Shown piece by piece: positions 1-12,500 of a DNA stretch of 64,000 bases (its first letter is position 1; each line of letters begins with the position of its first letter). The stretch covers positions 3,680,966-3,744,965 of the forward strand of contig CM020514.1 in NCBI GenBank assembly GCA_009823395.1. The letters run 5' to 3'. Under the pieces are notes generated by a model, which saw only the letters and a program-made list of their open reading frames with translations, ran no database searches and was not told the DNA's origin. The translations under genes and the position numbers were made by a program. The stretch is from Thamnaconus septentrionalis. Lineage: Eukaryota > Chordata > Actinopteri > Tetraodontiformes > Monacanthidae.

Positions 1-12
1 AAGGCGAGTCAC

Positions 13-130
13 CGGCGTTGGCTGAGAATTTCAGCAGCAGGATGCGACTGGTCCCCAGGGTGACGAAGCCCACGCCGAGAGCCAGAGTGTAGGCCGAGGA
101 GCGGGAGCACAGCCTGGGGCGACACACCAT
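13..130 (-). CDS. slc35a5: slc35a5-like first coding exon (partial gene)
   Basis: Read on the minus strand, an ATG at 130 in a near-ideal Kozak context (CTCACCATGG) opens 39 codons containing LALGVGFVTLGTSRILLLKF and then SANA. This matches the first membrane helix region of human SLC35A5 as I remember it (ALSSSRILLVKYSAN). After one base of codon 40 there is a donor GTGACT at 12-7, so the exon is 13-130 and the rest of the gene lies left of the window. The family are multi-pass Golgi/ER nucleotide-sugar transporter relatives; the substrate of SLC35A5 itself is less clear. The gene is divergent from f5. The hydrophobic stretch from about residue 15 to 33 fits TM1. Other SLC35A members are possible but fit less well. 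Confidence 0.75.
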
Positions 131-236
131 GGTGAGGGCAGCGGCCGGGCGCCAGCCAACCTGCTGGAATCTACTGGGGGGGCGGGGTTTGCAAAGGAGG
201 AAGGTGAGGGGGAGGAGCAACATTGAAAGATAGGAT

Positions 237-265
237 AGGAAGGAAGGAAGGAAGGAAGGAAGGAG
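237..265. repeat. (GGAA)n microsatellite
   Basis: About seven tandem AAGG units lie just upstream of the slc35a5 start codon. Confidence 0.85.
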
Positions 266-646
266 GTTCAACTTTTCTGACATCAATAATTGAAATAATC
301 TTCACTTTAATGGCACTCCTGCAGCACTGAAGATGTCCTATTTCTCACCTGCATTGGACTGAATTGTCATTGACTAAACGTGACGGTTTCAAACTTAGAA
401 TGACTTTTAAAAAAACAGTCTCAGGGAACATGTTGGAGCTGAAACACTTCTCCACACTGTATTGTGTACCCTATTAAAAAATAAGAAGGCCTTAAAGGTG
501 CAGTTCACCCAGGCTGAGACAAACGAGCCTCCTTTGCTTCTAAAGCTATGGAAAAACAGCAGATTGATTCCTGTACCGTTTCATTCGCTTGGTGAAAAGC
601 AGATGAGACAAAATGAGATACATTTATTTTTGGTGTGGGTCATTTA

Positions 647-1133
647 CACTGTTGTTGGGACTACTCCATAAAAGTAATCCAACTACTGATTACTGAGAAC
701 TTCTTTAAAACTTAATCTAATTACTTATTTAACTACTTTGTTTATAAGTAATCGATTACTAATTACTTTAGTTAAAAAAGACAAATAGATAGATTGATGA
801 ACTCAACATAATAATAATAATGATAGTATGCATAATAATAATTTTGGTGCATCATGCATATCAATGATGCATGCACGGCTGCATCATCAATCTGCGACAT
901 CGTTGTTTTCAGTTGTTTTTCTAAATTTCAGACATTTTGTGGATCATAAAACATTTTTAGCTTGCAAAATATTTCAGAAAAGTAATGGAATCGTTACTTG
1001 ATCAAGCAATTATGATAGAATTACCAATTTTGCCACAGTAATCCTGTTACATTACTCCATGACTAAAAAAAAAAAAAAAAGTAATTTCATTACAGTAGCG
1101 GATTACTTAGTAATAGATTACTCGCCAACACTG
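647..1133 (+). mobile_element. hAT-type MITE, family A, copy 1
   Basis: The 487-bp element has imperfect inverted ends: CACTGTTGTTGGGACTACTC on the left and CAGTGTTGGCGAGTAATC read inward from the right. It is flanked by a perfect 8-bp direct repeat, GTCATTTA, at 639-646 and 1134-1141. An 8-bp target duplication with CA.TG ends is the signature of hAT insertion. It carries no transposase. The inside is rich in GTAATC/GATTAC words that repeat in both orientations. Confidence 0.8.
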
Positions 1134-2191
1134 GTCATTTATGCCAACGCCACGAGAAACTCCAACCTGTGCACTCAAAGCACGACTGACTCAGTCCATC
1201 ACTTGATGGTTTTCTCTGTTAGTGCTAGAAGGAAGGTTTGGATGCAGGTACAAGCATCACATTGTTCTGGTCCGACGTGCAACAAAGGCAGGGGTTTATA
1301 CGGATTATCCACAGAACCGGAACATAAGTCGGTCACAGAATGCTTTTGTGTCGGGGCACAAAACGCATACTGACGCTTTCAACCCACGGAGCAAACTTAA
1401 TATTGTTCTAAAGCTTCATTTGAGCGACGCTGGCTCACACTGAGGGGTCGTAGAGAGCCGCAGTGCTGTGACCAGCCGCTGTTACCGGCCTGGCACGGAA
1501 GCAGACGCGGCTCTGAACGACTTCATGGTGGTTGACGGATTTATTGTCAGAGGTACAGCTGGTGACCCGAGAGGGTGAATCACACAGGTCGGTTCAGGGA
1601 CAACCTGTTGGGAGGTTTCCACCGGCCCCCGCAGCACAGCCAGCAACCAGCTCTGCGAAGAATTGTATCAATGGAAATTTGAAATTTAAATTAGGCTGCT
1701 TTATCATCGAGGAGGCACTGGAGCAAATCCCTCCTCCGGAAATTCGGGCGAGGCTTGAGGCACCGCCGGGTCTCCTTCCCACTTGTTGGGTATTGGTATC
1801 AACACAGTGCGCTCTGTCGTTGCAAGGACCACTGTAATTTGCAATACATATCAATACATATTTATTTTCAATCTCAACTGTATTCTCCAGCATACTCCTT
1901 CCATTTGATCTCTTACGTTGGTTCTTTTATGTTTCAAGGTTTTAATTTACACTGTTGATCATCATCAGATAGTGATTTTGGGTTAGGATAAAATATCACA
2001 TCCAACATTCTAAAAGGTGTTTTCCCCCCCCATTGATTATGTTGTATGCTTCACTTTAACCAGTTAATCATGAAGCAAAAAACACAACAGGTTTCGATCA
2101 GTCTTGAAATTTGCTTCAGAGCTCAAATGCTTCGCTCTTCCGATGGGAATATTGAAAGAAAGAGACAGATGACGAAGCTCTATCACTTCAA

Positions 2192-2705
2192 CAGTGTTGT
2201 TGGGATTACTCCACGAAAGTAATCTAATTCCTTCTTCAACTGCTTTGTTTCGTAAGTAATCAATGACTAATTACTTTAGTTGAAAAAAGATAAAGTAACA
2301 GCTGCTCAGTGCTTTGGAATGAACTTTATTAAAGTGTAAAATTTTGCAATTCCAAACATTGCCTCTGTCCTCTTGACACGAATGAGTGTTTGCTCTCTGA
2401 ACACAAACTGCACATTACACTGAACAAACTCATGTACAGCACTGGTGCCTTTGGCACAGCAGCCCATAATGTTAAAATAATTGGAAGATTTCATCAAAGT
2501 AATGAAATCATTCCTTGATAAAAGTAATTATGATATAATTGCCAGTTTCCCCCCAGTAATGTAAGATGAGACAAGATAAGATACTCCTTTATTAGCCCCA
2601 CATGGGGAAATTGCAGTGTTGCAAGCAGCCAAGTTTACACAAAATGTAGTTACATTACCCCGTTACACAAAACGTAGTTTAACTACAGTAGTGAACTACT
2701 CCGAA
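2192..2705 (+). mobile_element. hAT-type MITE, family A, copy 2, interrupted
   Basis: It begins CAGTGTTGTTGGGATTACTC and tracks the copy at 647-1133, including the GTAATC runs. It is broken at about 2563-2640 by a different repeat, then resumes with ACAGTAGTG-like sequence near 2690. The right end is eroded. Confidence 0.6.
2563..2640. repeat. LINE/SINE 3'-tail-like fragment inside a MITE
   Basis: The segment around CCTTTATTAGCCCCACATGG followed by GGAAATTGCAG resembles the 'TTTATTGATCCC...GGGGAAATT' tail that recurs in fish retroelements. It interrupts family A copy 2. Similar tails occur at 7608-7690 and 48611-48660. Confidence 0.45.
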
Positions 2706-4497
2706 TTTCAAATAGCTTTCGCTGCTTTCTGTGCCATGGGGACGAATTTAAAATATTATATTATATATCTGTACTGTACAATACAACAGCAAGCATTTGC
2801 TTTTTTAATTTTTTTAATTTTTTTTTTAATTTAACCACATTAACGTATTTAAATAAGGCACAAAACGCGATGGATTACCTGTCTTGTGTTTAATATTTAT
2901 GACCTGTATCAAGTTGTGTTTTATATGTGTGTAGAAATAAACAATATTTGAATTTGACTCTTGCATCGAACTTTGTTTGGTCGAAATGTTTTGTTTTGTT
3001 TTGTTTGTTTTTTTCAGATATAGACGTTGCAAATGACCATCGTCTCCGTTTAAATTCACGCAACCATGCCTTTAGCCCAGTTGCAGTGGTCTCGGGTTGG
3101 GGTTACGGTTCAACGATAGCAGACACCGACGCACTACACACAAACATATGTCTGTCGCGCGCCTACATTACGCCGCTGCAGAATTCAGGAAGTAATGAGC
3201 TCAGTTTGCACAACGTCACTCGCCGAATCGGTCTAACAGTTCACATCCGACAACAGTCGCAAGCCTTTATCGAGAATGAACGGGAGAGACGTACTGACTG
3301 ACTTACTTACTTACTCGTTACTCGATTCGACCAAGGGACATCGAGCTGAGCTGGACACGACACTTTAGTTCATCCAAAACATGGGAGGTGTCGCGAAGAT
3401 GCTGCGATGAAGATAAAATATCCCATATGTTCTGCTCCCCGAGGTAGGCGCGGTCATCACCGAGCACTTCTCGTGTCGTCGATTGAGGAACACTGTCAGA
3501 CGTGTTTGGGAAGAATTGGATTTACGACAATATCTACAAGGTAATAAACTTAATGGGGTAATAAGACCGCTGGATGAGGATGGAGAAATTCTGGCAGCGT
3601 CAAACCCAGTAAACACCACAGAAGAAGCCAGATGCAGCGAAGAAGAAAGGGATGGGGGGAAACAGCGCCAAGATAGCTCCCTCACAGTGGCCAAACTATA
3701 GAATTACAGCCACTATTTTACAGCGTGAGCTCACCCGCGCAGAATTGAATGGTGTGTCTCTCACCCATTTTACGGAGTTTCAGATGTTAGAGTGTATTGT
3801 ATTGTGTATTTTTACTAACTTAACTTACGTGTCTGTCTGTGTTTACTTAATACATTGTACATGACAAATATTTAAAATGTCCACCCCCAAAGGGAAAGTC
3901 CTTGTTCTGGAACTTTGTGGGTGGTACTTGTGGGTTTTGGGTGACTTGTTTCAGAACTGAGTTTCCAACACTCACTTGACCAGTTAAAAATATTTGACTC
4001 CATGGACTCATTGTTTAGTGTAGAAGACCTTTCCAAGACTCTGACTCAAGTACCAGGAGTCGCTATGACTCTCACTTTGTCCGTGCGAGCGGCGAGCAAC
4101 GTTTTTGTTTTGTTTTTTAGGAGCCACGGTAAAGTTAGAGCTGTATTTCTTGCGAGGAACTCAATGTCAAAGTCACATATGTCTGCCTGCTGCCTGGCAC
4201 TTGGTTCTATTTTGCGCCGTTAATGAAATGGTAATATGATTTTGTCTTTGTTTGCCAAATTTCATTTGCAAAAGTTCTGTTGCCACAGAAGTCTTACCTG
4301 AACTACTGTCTTCTTTTCCTTTCCTTCTTTTACTTTTTTCACATTAAAACCGTAGTATTGTTTGAGGCTTGCAGAAAAATGATTTGCATTATAGGACAGT
4401 GTAGACGGAGTGAGCCTTTTATGTATTGATTAAGTTTGTCAGTGACGTATGACTGAACGGATACCACGGAATATCTGATCTGTTTGCACACTGCGTA

Positions 4498-4555
4498 TTA
4501 TATATATATATATATATATATGTATATTTATACATATATATATACTGTATATATA
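4498..4555. repeat. AT-rich dinucleotide repeat
   Basis: Interrupted (TA)n with TGTATATT and CTGTATA interruptions, in the f5 upstream region. Confidence 0.8.
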
Positions 4556-5062
4556 GAACCAGATATGGTGCTAATTAAATAAATCAGACATATTCCAGAT
4601 TTCAGGCAATCATTTGAAATTGTAGAATTTCTGCTAACCAACATCAGTTGTTGACGTCGTTCACTTCCTTCCCGATAAAGTCAAATTTCAACTTTACATC
4701 ACCTCACTTTTGATTTATGCCGTGTTTGTGCATCGTTGAAGCGTTTGCGTCAGACACAAACGTCAGTTTCGACACTGTAATGCTGTGCTTTTCGGGCGAT
4801 GCTGGAAAGAAGCACCCCTCATGTGTGACTCACAGCGACACATGTGGTCTCAATTACGAGAGAAGGGGGAGGAAGAAAAAAAAAATCCTGTGGCGGCACA
4901 GTTCAGTGCCCTTGAACGTAATGTTTAAACCCAAAAGCCCGTCTGCCTGTGTGTGTTGTGTGTGTGTGTGCGTGCGTGTGTGTGTGTCAGTGACAGATAA
5001 AGGGATCACGGCTTCTTCACTTGCAGAACGCAGCGCTCTCGCCAGCAGGACTGATTGCAGAT

Positions 5063-8000
5063 ATGAGGCTGTGTCCGCGGGCCGCAGCCCGCTCTCTCTT
5101 GCCGGCTCTGGTTCTCCTGGCGGCCGTCTCCGTCCAAGCGGACCAGCACCCTCCCAAAGAGAGACACTATTACATTGCCGCTGTGGAGATAGACTGGAAC
5201 TACTACGGGAATGACGCACAAAGGTGGGAACCTCTTTATTCTGGAGTTGCAATGCAACAACATTTGGATAAAGCAGCACTGATTGAACCACATTTTCATT
5301 GGTTGGTATGTCTGTAACCAATTAGCCAATATTTGATGTCTCCTGACAATTACTATTCACATTAAAATGAATTAAAGTTGTTTAAATTTGTTTGGGTGAT
5401 AATTGCAATCTAGTTTAGCATTTTGCTGTAGAGTTTGTCTTTGTGATAAAAAAAAAATAAATAACCTTGAGTCCGCTCGAAGAACACACACACACACACA
5501 CAGCTTTAGGATGACTGCTGATGAATTGTGCTCCTGTGTTAGGAGTGGTTCCACCTATAAAAAGGTGGTTTTCCGCGAGTACGACAGAGGCTTCCAACAA
5601 GCAAAGGCCCATCCCTCCTGGTTAGGTAAGCTGTGTAGACATTATGTTAACACGCTCTGTCTGGCTTCGCGTTCACACCCAGAGACATTGCCTTAGTCAG
5701 GCACTGACTCTCATCCAGTGTACTGAAATAAAGAGCAGGGTCTCTGTCTGTCTGTCACCCACAAGTGAAAATCTGTTGTCAGCAATGTGATTTGTCCTAC
5801 TGTTTAGACATTTTTAATGAATCCGTACTGGTACATCTGGGCAGAGCGTCGAATAAAATCCCACAAGCATCCACAGGGTGACTACTTGCGAACTGTTTTG
5901 TACCAACCAGACCTGTACACCAACAGAGTGCACCAATAGAATAATAGGGTTCCATATTGTAGTAGTAACAAGTAACACAAATGTGATTTATGATAAATTC
6001 AGGTTTAAGATAACAGCAGAAGTCGCTACTGGATACAAATCCAAATAAATAATTGGGGGAAAAAAAGACCAGCCAGACTATTACTGTGTATTGCGGTGGT
6101 GTGCCGCAAATATGCAGGTGTAATTAGACAAATTTGTTGTGACAGCCAGTGAAGCAACAGCAGAGAAAAATCATGGGTAACCAGTATGACTCTTCCACTT
6201 TCTTCAGGGTTACTTCAGGATGTACTCTGTGGGTGTGTGTGTGGTGATGATGATGATGATGATGATGACGTTCTGACTGTTATTGGTTTTGGTTTGTTTC
6301 TGCCTGTTTGTTTGTTCAATCATCTTGAGGCCGTCTTTCCCCGCAGGCCTCCTAGGACCCACGCTGAGGGCAGAGGAAGGGGAGACCGTTGTTGTCACTT
6401 TCAGAAACCATGCCACTGTACCGCTCAGCATCCACCCACATGGGGTGGCTTACGGGAAACAGTCCGAGGGTGGGTGAGGACGACTGCGACAGCTGTGGAA
6501 AACCTGCAGCTTTAAAACTGTCTGTCACCGGGGTCACTGTGGTGCCTCGTCATCTTACTCAGCGTTGGCCAACACAACAAACAACGTTGTTTGTCTTTTT
6601 CTAAAATATTAACCAAGACTGGGAGATTATCAAAGTAGGTGGTACTGAAGTCCAACAGGAAGCGTTGCTAAGCTTCAGAAAATTACAGTCTGTACCCTTT
6701 CGGGAGTTTGGTAGAAGTGTTGCCCTGAAGAAATCAAAGCAAAATCTCTTTTAATTTGAAGGCCAGAGAGCAGAGTATTTTAATTAAAAGACGGTTGGAA
6801 GAGAAATTATCTTTAGAACTTGGGGTTACGGTTTAATGTTGCTAATTTCCGGTTCTTGGAAATACAGCGGGAGTCTAAGAACATGTGACAGGCAACAAAT
6901 AAAAAAAAGGGCATTGACACATCAGTGACCCAAAGCCAAGCAAACACTTTTCATGCATCAGGTATAAAAACAAAAACAAAAAAACAAGGTTAGAATATAT
7001 ATTTAGAATATCACTTATGATTATTGATGACCTGTCCAAGATATTTTTGGAATATTTTTTTGTTCATATTTGATATTGAACTCCGTAACCTCCTACTTAC
7101 TTGATTATATTTCTGTTTGTATTGCTCCTGTATTTTTGTGTGCTGTTTGGGTTGCTGGTTTATTTTGTAACAAGATTATTATAGGCATATTAGCCGGTCG
7201 CCAGACTAGCTGTGAAATGCTGACTCATTGCTCAGCCAGGATTTGTCACAGGTTTGCAAACTGTGTTGGCCAAATTGACATACACAAGACATCCAGGCTG
7301 ATCACACAAGTGTTCAGTTGGATTTAAGTGTGTGAGCTGCTGGCTACAGCCACTCTAGAAAACTAGTATTGTCTTCTTGGGAGATGAGATTAGGTTCCAG
7401 ATTGGGAGGTATTGGATTAGCACTGGCTCCAGAGTGTCATCCTGATATGTTGTAGCACTGAGATGGCCTTGTTTCGCTGACGATGGAAAGCTTAAAGTGG
7501 CAGAGATATGATTGTCCATGCCTGATTCATGCTTCTTTTTTTTCTTTTTTTTAACATTACTTCCTACCTCAATGCAGTTTAAGAGGGCTGCTCTCTGAGT
7601 CAGTCACTGTATCAGAATCAGAATATTTTATTGATCCCCAGGGGAATTTGCGTACATTACAGCAACTCAGACTACAGGAAGGAAACTAGACTAAAGCCAC
7701 CGGGCAAAAGTGAAACGAGAATTTGAGAGATATTTTATATTAAAAAAGACAGTTCATTAATTGCATTACTTTCTCATCCATTAACGTCCGACTGAATTTG
7801 TCTTTGCAGGTGCCCACTACTTTGACAATACATCACTGAAGGAAAAAGATGACGACATGGTGCTGCCAAATTGTGAACACGTCTACTACTGGGAGACGTC
7901 ATCAAACGTGTCTCCGCAGTCAAACGACCCCACCTGCCTCACCTACACTTACATTTCCCACGAACACTTTGTGGAAGACTTCAACTTGGGCCTCGTCGGC

Positions 8001-9538
8001 GCTTTGCTCATCTGTAAGCCTGGTAAGAAACAGAATATCTCCCTTCTCTCCACCTCCTTGTCCCTGCACTTTTGTTTCTGTTTCTCTGAAACTTGCCATT
8101 GTTTTTGCTCTCTCAAAAGGCAGTCTCGATGAGTCGGGGAAGCAAATCGGCGTTCACCACGAGTACGTCTTCCTCTTTGGGGTTTTTGATGAGAACGAGA
8201 GCAAGTACAAACAAAGCAGCGTTGCCTCAAACACTCACATCAAATACACAATCAATGGGTATGCAGAGGGATCACTGCCAAGTGAGTACCTTTTCACCGG
8301 CATCTTTTCATCACTCTAATGCCATGTGTTGTTGTACCTTAACCTCTGCCTGCACACAAAGACGTTACAATTCCACAATTGCCTTCTTCCCGTACTTTTT
8401 TATTTATTTATTTATTATTACATTGCTTCACTTTTAATGAATTCCAATGCACACAGCAATTACTTTACAACAGTGTTACTCGCGGTAGTGCTGGTAAATT
8501 AATATTCGAATTTCGGATATTGTTCAAATATGGGGAAAAAATGTTTTTCCGAATGTTGTCCAAAATCTATTTTTAACAATCAAGCACAGCACGCGCGTTG
8601 ACTCTCTTCCGTCCCATGGTTGCGGTCCTTACTAGCCTGTGTAGCTAGCTACAGTCACGCGTCGTCACAACAAGGAAGCAAGGTGCTGAAGAATTTGCAT
8701 CACTTGCACTGAAGTTGCACTAAATTTCACATGTTCAACATGACGCTTGCATTTGTCTGAAGATAGAAAATAAATCAGCGTTTGACCAACTTTGGTCGTT
8801 TTTCTTGACATTTAGCAGTGTGTGCCCTCTGGTGGATATAATGGTGTACTGTTTTTACGATAGCAAGTCGTTTTTCTCCGAGGAAAAAAAAAAATATTAA
8901 TAATAATATTCAAATATATTCAGTATTCAGTAATTTTTTAGACCAACATTTGGATTTAATTTCTGAGGAATGTTACTAGCTCTAACTCGCACTGACTGAT
9001 ATACCGTACGGCCATGGGATGAAAGACTTCAGGATATTTAATTTTTTTTTCCTTCTTTTCAGATGTAACTGTTTGTGCCCATTCTCCTGTGAGCCTGCAT
9101 CTGCTGGGCATGAGCTCACATCCCGAGGTGTTTTCGGTTCATATAAATGGGCAAGTGCTCCAGCAGAATGGACATAAAGTTTCCTCAGTGGGTCTGATTA
9201 GCAGCTCCACCGCGACTGTGAGCATGGTGGCTCTCCACACAGGCCGCTGGCTGATCTCCTCGCTCACCGTTAAACACATAGATGGTAATGGCACACGTCA
9301 GCCAAAGACAGCATTTACCCGGCATTATGTTATTATACAGCATATTTTTACGTGAAGGCTTTTGCCTTGCAGCTGGAATGCACGGGTTCGTAGATGTAAG
9401 GAAGTGCAATGGCTTTGAGCCAACTCGGCGACGGATGACCATTGAGGAAAGACGACAAAGTAGAGAGTGGACGTACTACATTGCTGCTGAGGAAATTGTC
9501 TGGGACTACGCACCTAAGGAGGTTGAACACATTGACGA
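5063..9538 (+). CDS. f5: f5 exons 1-7: signal peptide and A1 domain
   Basis: Residues 1-26 form a signal peptide (hydrophobic [15 protein letters not shown]). The A1 domain then opens with [14 protein letters not shown] and includes the cupredoxin signatures [24 protein letters not shown] and [13 protein letters not shown]. Exon 7 carries the A1-A2 linker. At the position of human Arg306, an inactivation site for activated protein C, this protein has Pro338 in FEPTRRRM; three arginines follow at 340-342. The A2 domain begins inside exon 7 at about residue 352 with [11 protein letters not shown]. Exon 3 has the same length (123 nt, 41 residues) as the corresponding human segment. Confidence 0.93.
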
Positions 9539-12500
9539 GTGAGCAACTTTTTCAAATACAAACTTCCATACAAACAGCCCATACTAATCAGCTACAGCCA
9601 ACATTTACATTTTTTTTACCGATCTCTTGACATTGTGATACCAGACCCTGATAGATAATATATCAGCAGAATACAGCAGAAGAATAAATGTTTGGGTGAG
9701 GTTTGATTTGAGACATAAGCATAATACGTGTCCAGATTCTAGACCTAAACAAAGGTGCAAACGCCATACTTCCCGCCCTCCCAACTCATTTTGTCTTTTC
9801 CATTTCATGTTCATAAAATTTCTCCTTTTATTTAGGGAATACAAGAGCCAGTACCTGAGACGGTCCGAGACACGCATAGGTTCAAAGTACAAGAAGGCTG
9901 TATATACACTTTACAAAAATGCGTCCTTCACTGAAAAACTGGAGCCAAAACAGAAAAAAAGTGAGCGCGGGATCCTGGGTCCAGTGATCAGAGCGCAAAT
10001 CAGAGATGTGATCAAAGTAAGTTTACTTTTATCCAAAAAAGACCGAAAATAGAAAAACAGTAGCCTCACCAGTGTGTCTCCTAAAGTACATAGGCACCTG
10101 TTTAAGACACAAGAATGAAATGTAAGAAGCTTTGCCTTGGGTTGCAATCAAACACATAGGGCCAAATCCACAAAGTAATTGCCCGGCTTTCACCACAGAA
10201 ATAAATATACATATGAGTATGTGTGTGTGTATATATGTATGTATGTATGTTGAGCCAGGCCAAGTCCGGTGGGCTAAGACAAGGCCACCAGACTATGCCT
10301 GGCTGCTCTTTAAAAGTATACAGTATTATCTAATGGTCTAATAAATTAATTTTGGTGGTCAAAAATAAACGTCAGAAGTATTTCTCTTACTTAGAAGACC
10401 CTGCCCACCTAAAAAAAAAAAAAAAAAAAAAAAAAGGGTCATTGGCAGTTTTCATACTTTTCATACATCATAACCAATGAGCTACTATTTCCTGCAAAAA
10501 ATGAATTTTAAATAATATCAGATTCAAACGTCAAGGTTAGAGCCTGATGTGACCACTGAACGCGAACATGGGCTCATTACTTTTAACCCCTTTTTCAGAA
10601 CAAATTTTCTGTAGCCAATTTCCATTCACATCCAACTGTTCTTTCACAGATTGTTTTTAAGAACAAGGCCTCAAGACCCTACAGCATCTATCCACATGGA
10701 TTGACAATTGAAAAGGCACAGGAGGGAGTCAACTACCCAGCAGGAAGTAATCAATGTCCTCCTCTAAGTTATTTAAATAACAAGCAAGAGTCTTGAAATA
10801 CACATTTTTCGTGACTGGTGTGAAAAGTGAAATAAACTTGACCGGGTTGTTTTGCCGTCTCTTCAAGGCAACCAGTCTCACGGTGTCCTGCCAGGTGAGA
10901 CACACACCTACGTATGGAGAGTGGTCGACGAGGACGAGCCTCTGGACAGGGACTCTCGCTGTCTGACTCGAATATATCACAGTGCAGTGAACACACCGCG
11001 GGACATTGCCTCAGGACTGATTGGACCAATTCTCATCTGCAAGACTCAGTCCCTCAATGCCAGGAATGCGCAGGTAAGAAATAAGTTTTCTATGTGCACC
11101 GCTGGTTGACTGGCTGCCCAATGAACGGAAGAGGTTGACGAATGTGTCTAATCTTATGTAAATTTTGTAACCGATAAATTATATAATTTATACCGAAAAT
11201 GTTTTTTTCATTTACTAAAAAAGTTCTCAATGTTACATTATAATGATGACAAATAAATGTACACAGTGAAATTACAATACAAATATGTATGATAATTTGA
11301 TAAGCATTCAAAATAAATTAACTGTGATTTATTTATGTTTGAATTAACCAATGTCACATATTCATTGTTACGTTGAAGATCACGTATACCGTCTATAAGC
11401 GCTCATAGACAGATAGGCTCTCGATAGATCAGAAGAACTGGTTGGAAGTAACTGACGGATAATGAAGGACGTTTCAAAGAGTTGTGCTTTTGTGTGCACA
11501 GCTCAGGGCAGACAAGGAGCAGCATGCTGTGTTTTCCGTATTTGATGAGAACATGAGTTGGTACCTGGACGAAAACATCCGCCAGTTTTGTGACAGATCC
11601 CGAGTCCACAAGAGTGATCCGGACTTTCACAAGTCTAATGTCATGCACAGTGAGTGTCGTCATAATTACGGTGAAGCCAGTATTTTTCCAGCCCGTCGTT
11701 TCATATCACTTCTGGATGACCTGAACAATCCCACGTGGTTGATCTTTCAGCAATCAATGGGTATGTGTACGAGACGGGCCCCCTCTTAGGCTTCTGCTAT
11801 GGTGAGGTGGCTACATGGCATGTGTCCAGCATCGGGGCACAGGACTACATTCAGACTTTGACATTCTACGGCCATACATTCGAGCTGAACGACCGGACAG
11901 AGGATTTTCTGAGTCTCTACCCCATGACTGGAGAAAGCATAACTATGAGCATGATGAATGTTGGTGAGTCAGAACAGTTTTCTTTTGCCTGCACAGATGT
12001 AACAACTATAGAGAAGAGTGAAGCTCTAGCATGAAATAACTAGATGTCCTGAAAATGTAGTTTGTGAAAACTTGTTTTTTTATTTATCTTTCAATCTCCA
12101 TGTAATTAAAGCCCTTCATTTCTCATTTGGTCTCTTGGCTGTAGGCGTGTGGCTTCTGACCTCTCTGTATTCCCAGGAGTCAGCCAAGGGAATACGGGTG
12201 AAATTTCAAGATGTCGAGTGCTTTAAAGAGTACGAGTATGAATTCATTGATGATGCTGATGGTGGTGCAACATCAAACATTGGATTTACAATGTGGAACC
12301 CTCCGAGTTTGGACACAATCGAAAAAGAAGAGGAAAAGCCGCAGCCGATAGATAAGCCAGCAGAGGCAGATGATTACACAGATCAATTCGCAGCTGAATT
12401 AGGTCTGAGGGCAATGAAGAACCAGTCCAGAGGCTCAGTAGAGGAGATTGACCTCTCTTATTTTGACTACGTTGATCGTGTAGATACAGATATCAGCACA

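Larger units (their letters stand above)
131..5062. other. intergenic spacer between slc35a5 and f5
   Basis: 4.9 kb separates the two divergent start codons. It holds a GGAA microsatellite (237-265), an intact hAT-type MITE (647-1133), a second interrupted copy (2192-2705), an AT-rich dinucleotide tract (about 4498-4555) and a GT tract (4945-4988) about 75 bp before the f5 start codon. I find no convincing coding exon. The promoters of both genes must lie here or in unseen noncoding exons. A pyrimidine run followed by TTGCAG at 5021-5026 could be a splice acceptor, which would place the f5 transcription start upstream of an intron. Confidence 0.6.

Noticed and set aside
3483..3701. 72-codon ORF upstream of f5 with RRVWEELDLRQYL
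   Set aside because: No family recognised, no splice context, and it lies among repeats. It may be a relic of a mobile element but I cannot support a gene.
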